NCBI GenBank assembly: GCA_964616985.1
Contig: CAZTVF010000168.1
Location: 1-8,879, forward strand
Direction: 5' to 3'
Length of the DNA stretch: 8,879 bases
From: CAZTVF01 sp964616985
Lineage (GTDB): Bacteria > Planctomycetota > Phycisphaerae > SM23-33
Part shown: one piece after another, positions 5,609 to 8,879 of the stretch
Layout: every line of letters begins with the position of its first letter
How positions within the stretch are numbered: position 1 is the first letter of the stretch
Translations under genes and position numbers: made by a program
The notes under the pieces: model-generated
Told to the model about the DNA's origin: nothing
Database searches by the model: none
What the model saw: the letters and a program-made list of their open reading frames with translations, nothing else

Positions 5609-6663
5609 ACGGAATGAGCAATAGGCGATTAGACAGAATGGTAGCCGCGGGTGCCGTGTGGCTGATATGTGGCGCTGCAGGTGGGCTTTCATCGTGTTCT
5701 TCTGCAGTCCACATGCAACCGATGGCACAAACGGGCAACACCACGCCGAGCATTGTCCCACTCATGCATCTGGAGCCCGGCAGCATCCACAAGATCAAGC
5801 AGGAGATCATTTCTCGCCCTGATCGTTCCTCCTATGCCACACTCGTCACCCTGTATCACGAGCATCGAACCGATTACCTCGAGGTCCCGGTCGATGCGAG
5901 GGTGGCGGTGCTGTGCGACGCGCTCCAGCATGCATGGGACTTCGACGAATGGACAGTACACCCCATATCATCGGGCGGCGCTTTGATCGCCTGCGGCTCG
6001 GCTGCCTTGCCGATGGTTGCGGGGCTTCTTGACGACCACCGGATCTCAATTGCGACTTTTGGCTCCGGCGGCGAAGATGCCATTCACGCAAGGTCGTATC
6101 GCAAAAGAGTGTGTGATGTGGCCGCGTCAATCGCATCGGCGGTTTTGGGGTCACCAGAGAGCATGCCAGTGTCGCTCAGTCAGCGTGAAGCCTGGCTTGC
6201 TGGGGTTCGCACTAAAGTCGCCGCAGAGTGCAACAAACTAGCGTTTGAGCGGGAGTTGACGCAGGTGGCGCAAGTGCAGGTCGTTGTCAAGGGACCGTTA
6301 GCCGACAGCGCTCCGGTCGATCCGTCTGGACTGATGCACATTAAGTACGTTGAACTGCTCGTCGCTCACATGAGCGATAGGAGTGCGTCGAACTGGGTGT
6401 ACGAACGTGATGGTATAAGAATAGCTGTACCAAGGGGGTTCATCAGCCTCTGGGTATTGCTCAAAATGCTGGACAACCGTTACAGCATCGCGAGCCGGCT
6501 CTATGACAAGCATGACGGGCAGACAAGGCTATCTGCAAAGGCTGTATTTGGGGCGGACGAACTACTGCGGGACTCCAGCGGTGCGAGAATGGACGAAGTC
6601 AGGGAGTTCTGGCAGCGGGCGTGTGGCGATAGCTACTACCCATTCATCGAACTGCCTGATTAG
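5605..6663 (+). CDS. Lipoprotein of unknown family
   Basis: A protein of 352 residues. A clear lipoprotein signal peptide: NRRLDRM, then the hydrophobic stretch VAAGAVWLICGAAGG, then lipobox LSSC with Cys31. The mature part (about 320 residues) is soluble, without further membrane helices. It has a helical first half (for example RVAVLCDALQHAWDFDEW) and a second half with SNWVYERDGIRIAVPRGFIS and LWVLLKMLDNRYSIASRLYD, ending YYPFIELPD. I do not recognise a family. AAGGA at 5591-5595 lies nine bases before the ATG, inside the preceding open frame, so translation may be coupled to it. A second in-frame ATG is at 5614. By position it is a candidate periplasmic immunity protein, but this is inference from context alone. 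Base composition is less GC-rich than lptFG. Confidence 0.85.
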   Translation: MNGMSNRRLDRMVAAGAVWLICGAAGGLSSCSSAVHMQPMAQTGNTTPSIVPLMHLEPGSIHKIKQEIISRPDRSSYATLVTLYHEHRTDYLEVPVDARVAVLCDALQHAWDFDEWTVHPISSGGALIACGSAALPMVAGLLDDHRISIATFGSGGEDAIHARSYRKRVCDVAASIASAVLGSPESMPVSLSQREAWLAGVRTKVAAECNKLAFERELTQVAQVQVVVKGPLADSAPVDPSGLMHIKYVELLVAHMSDRSASNWVYERDGIRIAVPRGFISLWVLLKMLDNRYSIASRLYDKHDGQTRLSAKAVFGADELLRDSSGARMDEVREFWQRACGDSYYPFIELPD

Positions 6664-6750
6664 TTCGCCCCCGGCATTCTTTAAGGAAGGAACCGCGACC
6701 GGTGCGGTCGTAGCCCCACTGGACGAAATGATGCCGCGACATTCCCGATA

Positions 6751-6802
6751 AGTCGTAGGGTGGGCTGGCCAGCCCACCATCGGCCATCGCACACCGACAC
6801 CG
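6751..6802. repeat. S palindrome repeat, copy 2
   Basis: Contains the perfect 20-base palindrome GGTGGGCTGGCCAGCCCACC (6759-6778), preceded by AGTCGTAG and followed by CATCGGCCATCGCACACCGA. The whole block matches 8090-8142 with few changes. It lies 88 bases after the stop of the second lipoprotein gene. A smaller hairpin (CGACCG-GTG-CGGTCG, 6696-6710) lies between them. Neither is followed by a U-tract. Confidence 0.85.
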
Positions 6803-6867
6803 CCAATGAAGCGTCCGCCGTCCGCCGACCTTGTGCGGGCGTGCCAGCCAGGGTACAATCCCGATGT

Positions 6868-7118
6868 CAGTTCGGGTGGTTTGGCAGTCCAGGGTCCTTT
6901 CCAGGCGGCGAAGATGGTAGCGACGATGCAGACAGCGGGGTTGCGCAGGCGGACGGCCGTGACCGCCCCCTGGCGACTAGCTCCTTCCCCCTTGCCCGCA
7001 TCCCGGCCCCCAAGCCGATCGATCGCTCCGCTTGACGCGCACAGTTGCCCCAGACGATTGGCGAATTCCTCCACCATTTCTCCGGCTGGATTGTGCGAGA
7101 GTTACCTGGAGAGCACAC
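6868..7118 (+). repeat. R repeat, copy C
   Basis: Matches copy B from GGGTGGTTTGG to GAGAGCACA. It lacks the 5' block shared by A and B (CTTCCAGCATCGCATAGAAT) and has a 12-base deletion near 6958-6970. Single-base indels occur around GGCAGTCCAGGGTCCTTTCC relative to copy B. It lies upstream of the gene at 7177 in the same direction. Confidence 0.85.
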
Positions 7119-7176
7119 GCTCCCGATCCCTGTCCCTGGGTAAAGTGGCTTGAGTTAGCCGATAACGGAGACGATG

Positions 7177-7872
7177 ATGCTGGACGCGATTGTGAATGCA
7201 TTCTCTCATCGGGCGTTGCTTCGAGATGATCTCGGTATGGCAATAGGGGATGTCATCGGCCATTGTTGCGAATGCTATCATGGACCGGGGCGCCGACTAT
7301 CAACTGACGTCAGCGGCGCGCTAGCCTGCTTTCGGGAACTGAGGCCGCCCAAGGCTGGAACTAGTGAGGATAGGACAGTCATTAGTGTACTCGAACACCT
7401 TGGCAGTGGTCTCATGGGATTTGGGGGGCGCAACGCGTACATGGCATGCCCGTTGGGAGTGATGTTGTTTCTGCAACGGGAAGCAGGTGATACATTTGGA
7501 TTGGCGGGGTTACCAGTGATGGAAGAAGTTGTGGTTGAACGGAGCATCGGAGCATGCAACGATGACGAGAATGCTCTAGTTTTGCAGGTCGGCGAGGTTG
7601 TGCTGGAGCAGTTGCACGGGCAAGCACCATGGTCCGAGTGTCTGGTCCTACTTGAGGCAATGACAGGCAAAGGTAAGAAGGCAGTACCGGAACGAGTACT
7701 GCGGATAGACGGCATGGCGGAGAACGTCATGACACGGGCTTTGATGGAAGTCGGCAAGAATGAAGGGATTTGGCAATTAATTGAGAAGTACGTGCGAGAG
7801 CTCTTCGTCGACGATGCGATCGTCGGAAGGATAGTAGCGGCAGTGCGGTCTTCGGCCCCAATGGGGTGGTGA
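7177..7872 (+). CDS. Soluble protein of unknown family, cassette gene
   Basis: A protein of 231 residues starting MLDAIVNAFSHRALLRDDLG. No signal peptide or membrane helix is seen. It looks mostly helical, with stretches such as VMEEVVVERSIGACNDDENA, ECLVLLEAMTGKGKKAVPER and a C-terminal IWQLIEKYVRELFVDDAIVG. ATG codons occur at 7174 and 7177; GGAG at 7167-7170 gives six bases of spacing to the second, which I prefer. I do not recognise a family. Its place after R copy C, in line with the other cassette genes, makes an immunity-type role possible, but nothing in the protein shows it. GC is lower than in lptFG, as for the other accessory genes. Confidence 0.8.
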   Translation: MLDAIVNAFSHRALLRDDLGMAIGDVIGHCCECYHGPGRRLSTDVSGALACFRELRPPKAGTSEDRTVISVLEHLGSGLMGFGGRNAYMACPLGVMLFLQREAGDTFGLAGLPVMEEVVVERSIGACNDDENALVLQVGEVVLEQLHGQAPWSECLVLLEAMTGKGKKAVPERVLRIDGMAENVMTRALMEVGKNEGIWQLIEKYVRELFVDDAIVGRIVAAVRSSAPMGW

Positions 7873-8383
7873 AGTGAGGAGATGGCGCGCAGCAAGCTCA
7901 GGATGTGTGCTCTGCTGATCCGGCATTCAGATGTCGGGGAAGGGCTTGGCTGCAACTGGAGAATGCCCGGCAACCATTCCTCCGGCCTGGCGACGCCGGC
8001 GAGTAGAGCCCAAGCCGCGGGCGCGACGGCCTCGGGCTGCAGGCCGGCACAGCAGCAAGGCCAGTTCCTCGCGAATCCGGGCGGCTTTCAGTCGTAGGGT
8101 GGGCTGGCCAGCCCACCATTGGCCATTGCATATCGACACGGCCGATCAAGGTCCTCCGCACCGTCGCGCCACATCGCCTGCCTCTGGCGGGGGCTGGCTC
8201 GACGCCCCCTCGCTGAGTTCGTCCTCTTCCCCAAAACTGCGAACCTTAGGCCGTTCACACATACGCTTCTCCGTTCTGCGGGCCTCTGCCCGCACTCAGG
8301 AGGAAGCGAATTACTCCACTGATTTATCCGTTCTTTTGTCGTATCATTTCGGCGAGGAGGACAGGCGGCAGAGCGGTGCGCCA
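7873..8383. other. Intergenic stretch without a convincing gene; S repeat, hairpin, possible gene debris
   Basis: About 510 bases. An ATG at 7882 starts a 71-codon frame (MARSKLRMCALLIRHSDVG...), but the GAGGAG before it abuts the start codon and the later part is low-complexity, so I do not call it. On the minus strand, two adjoining frames read AARIREELALLLCRP (about 8083-8040) and APAAWALLAGVARPEEWLPG (about 8024-7965). Together they look like one protein broken by a frameshift, but this is weak. A perfect hairpin GCGGGC-CTCT-GCCCGC is at 8278-8293. The S repeat is listed separately. Nothing else is supported. Confidence 0.6.
8090..8142. repeat. S palindrome repeat, copy 3
   Basis: Perfect palindrome GGTGGGCTGGCCAGCCCACC at 8098-8117 with the same AGTCGTAG lead as copy 2 and a follow-on of ATTGGCCATTGCATATCGAC. 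It lies about 220 bases after the stop of the last plus-strand gene. No U-tract follows. Confidence 0.85.
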
Positions 8384-8824
8384 TTATCTGGAACGCCTTG
8401 CTCTGCTTGTCTCTGTTGGTCGGGTAAGTTTGTCACAGCCATCCGATACGAGCTTGATGAAGTCTGAAGTATCACCGAAATAATTCTGGTAGGCCAATCG
8501 AACGTCGTGCGATGTTGCCCCGCGAACCAGCACAATGTCTTTCTGGTCTGATGATTTTTCCAGCTTAAAGAGATCGAAAAGTGCTAAAGGAGAACTGGCA
8601 TAGGGCTGAACATCGAGCGTGCCATCCTCATTGAATATCAGGATGACATCCCCGCCTTTCGTGAGGGTCGTGTCGGCGGCGCGAACGCCCTTCAGGAGAG
8701 GCAATAACCTCAATTCTCGATCTAGCCTGCGGAAAGCGGCCACCAACGACCGATTCGCCATATCTGGGAAAGGGCCTTTGTGATCTTCATGGGCACGGGC
8801 CAATATCTCGCTAGCATACGCCAT
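8384..8824 (-). CDS. Protein of unknown function at the right edge
   Basis: Read leftwards, 146 residues from the ATG at 8824 (MAYASEILARAHEDHKGPFP) to TAA at 8384-8386. A GCAGG block five bases before the ATG supports this start. The frame stays open to the window edge, so a longer protein is not excluded. The N-terminal half is helical (NRSLVAAFRRLDRELRLLPL). It is followed by a beta-like DVILIFNEDGTLDVQPYAS, then LALFDLFKLEKSSDQKDIVL and a C-terminal LAYQNYFGDTSDFIKLVSDG. No signal peptide, membrane helix or recognised motif. The direction is opposite to the cassette genes and faces the last of them, so this may be the far border of the array. Composition is close to the accessory genes, not to lptFG. 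Confidence 0.7.
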   Translation of the reverse strand: MAYASEILARAHEDHKGPFPDMANRSLVAAFRRLDRELRLLPLLKGVRAADTTLTKGGDVILIFNEDGTLDVQPYASSPLALFDLFKLEKSSDQKDIVLVRGATSHDVRLAYQNYFGDTSDFIKLVSDGCDKLTRPTETSRARRSR

Positions 8825-8879
8825 GGTGACCTGCCCCCGTTTTCCGCCACAATTCAAGAGAGAGTCTTTACGCTTGGCG

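Noticed and set aside
7278..7973. A 231-codon minus-strand frame over the gene at 7177-7872
   Set aside because: A shadow of the plus-strand gene: Ser/Pro/Thr-rich and without a start signal. The plus-strand gene has the better start and composition.
3811..8293. S palindromes and the 8278-8293 hairpin as intrinsic terminators
   Set aside because: None is followed by a run of T on either strand.
3231..8383. A complete Rhs, CDI or other polymorphic toxin gene
   Set aside because: No Rhs core repeats, filamentous haemagglutinin repeats, secretion domain or long toxin frame was found. Only short possible tails are visible.
1..8879. CRISPR array, tRNA, rRNA, transposase or integrase
   Set aside because: The repeats are few, long and irregularly spaced, not CRISPR-like. 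I saw no cloverleaf, rRNA or recombinase motif by eye, though a dedicated scan was not possible.

Overview
The window suggests a GC-rich Gram-negative bacterium, most likely a planctomycete (Phycisphaerae-like or a relative). Two things point that way: an LptF/LptG pair, and palindrome-rich intergenic repeats whose accidental translations (HGRDARAT, VGWPAHP) resemble spurious peptides I remember from planctomycete genomes. The taxonomic call is inference, not proof.

Left part (1-3230): one copy of a palindromic repeat (H), then a tight two-gene operon encoding the inner-membrane permeases LptF and LptG of the lipopolysaccharide exporter. The two reading frames are 12 bases apart. They are GC-rich and look like core genome. 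LptF is best read from a TTG start at 216, not from the far-upstream ATG inside the H repeat.

Right part (3231-8879): an accessory, repeat-studded region with lower GC and mixed codon use. A 14-bp tandem repeat marks the border. Four plus-strand genes follow: an Imm44-like immunity protein (3411-3800), an ankyrin-repeat lipoprotein (4283-5047), an unrecognised lipoprotein (5605-6663) and an unrecognised soluble protein (7177-7872). A minus-strand gene of unknown function lies at the right edge. The last three plus-strand genes are each preceded by a copy of one direct repeat (R), which in copies B and C reaches to within about 100 bases of the gene. Palindromes (S) sit downstream of three of the four. 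The Imm44-like gene and the second lipoprotein each overlap, by ATGA, the end of a short open frame that could be a toxin tail.

Interpretation: the right part looks like a poly-immunity or orphan toxin-immunity cassette array, in which different small genes are carried between direct repeats that could drive gain, loss or exchange. No complete toxin, transposase, integrase, CRISPR array, rRNA or tRNA was seen.
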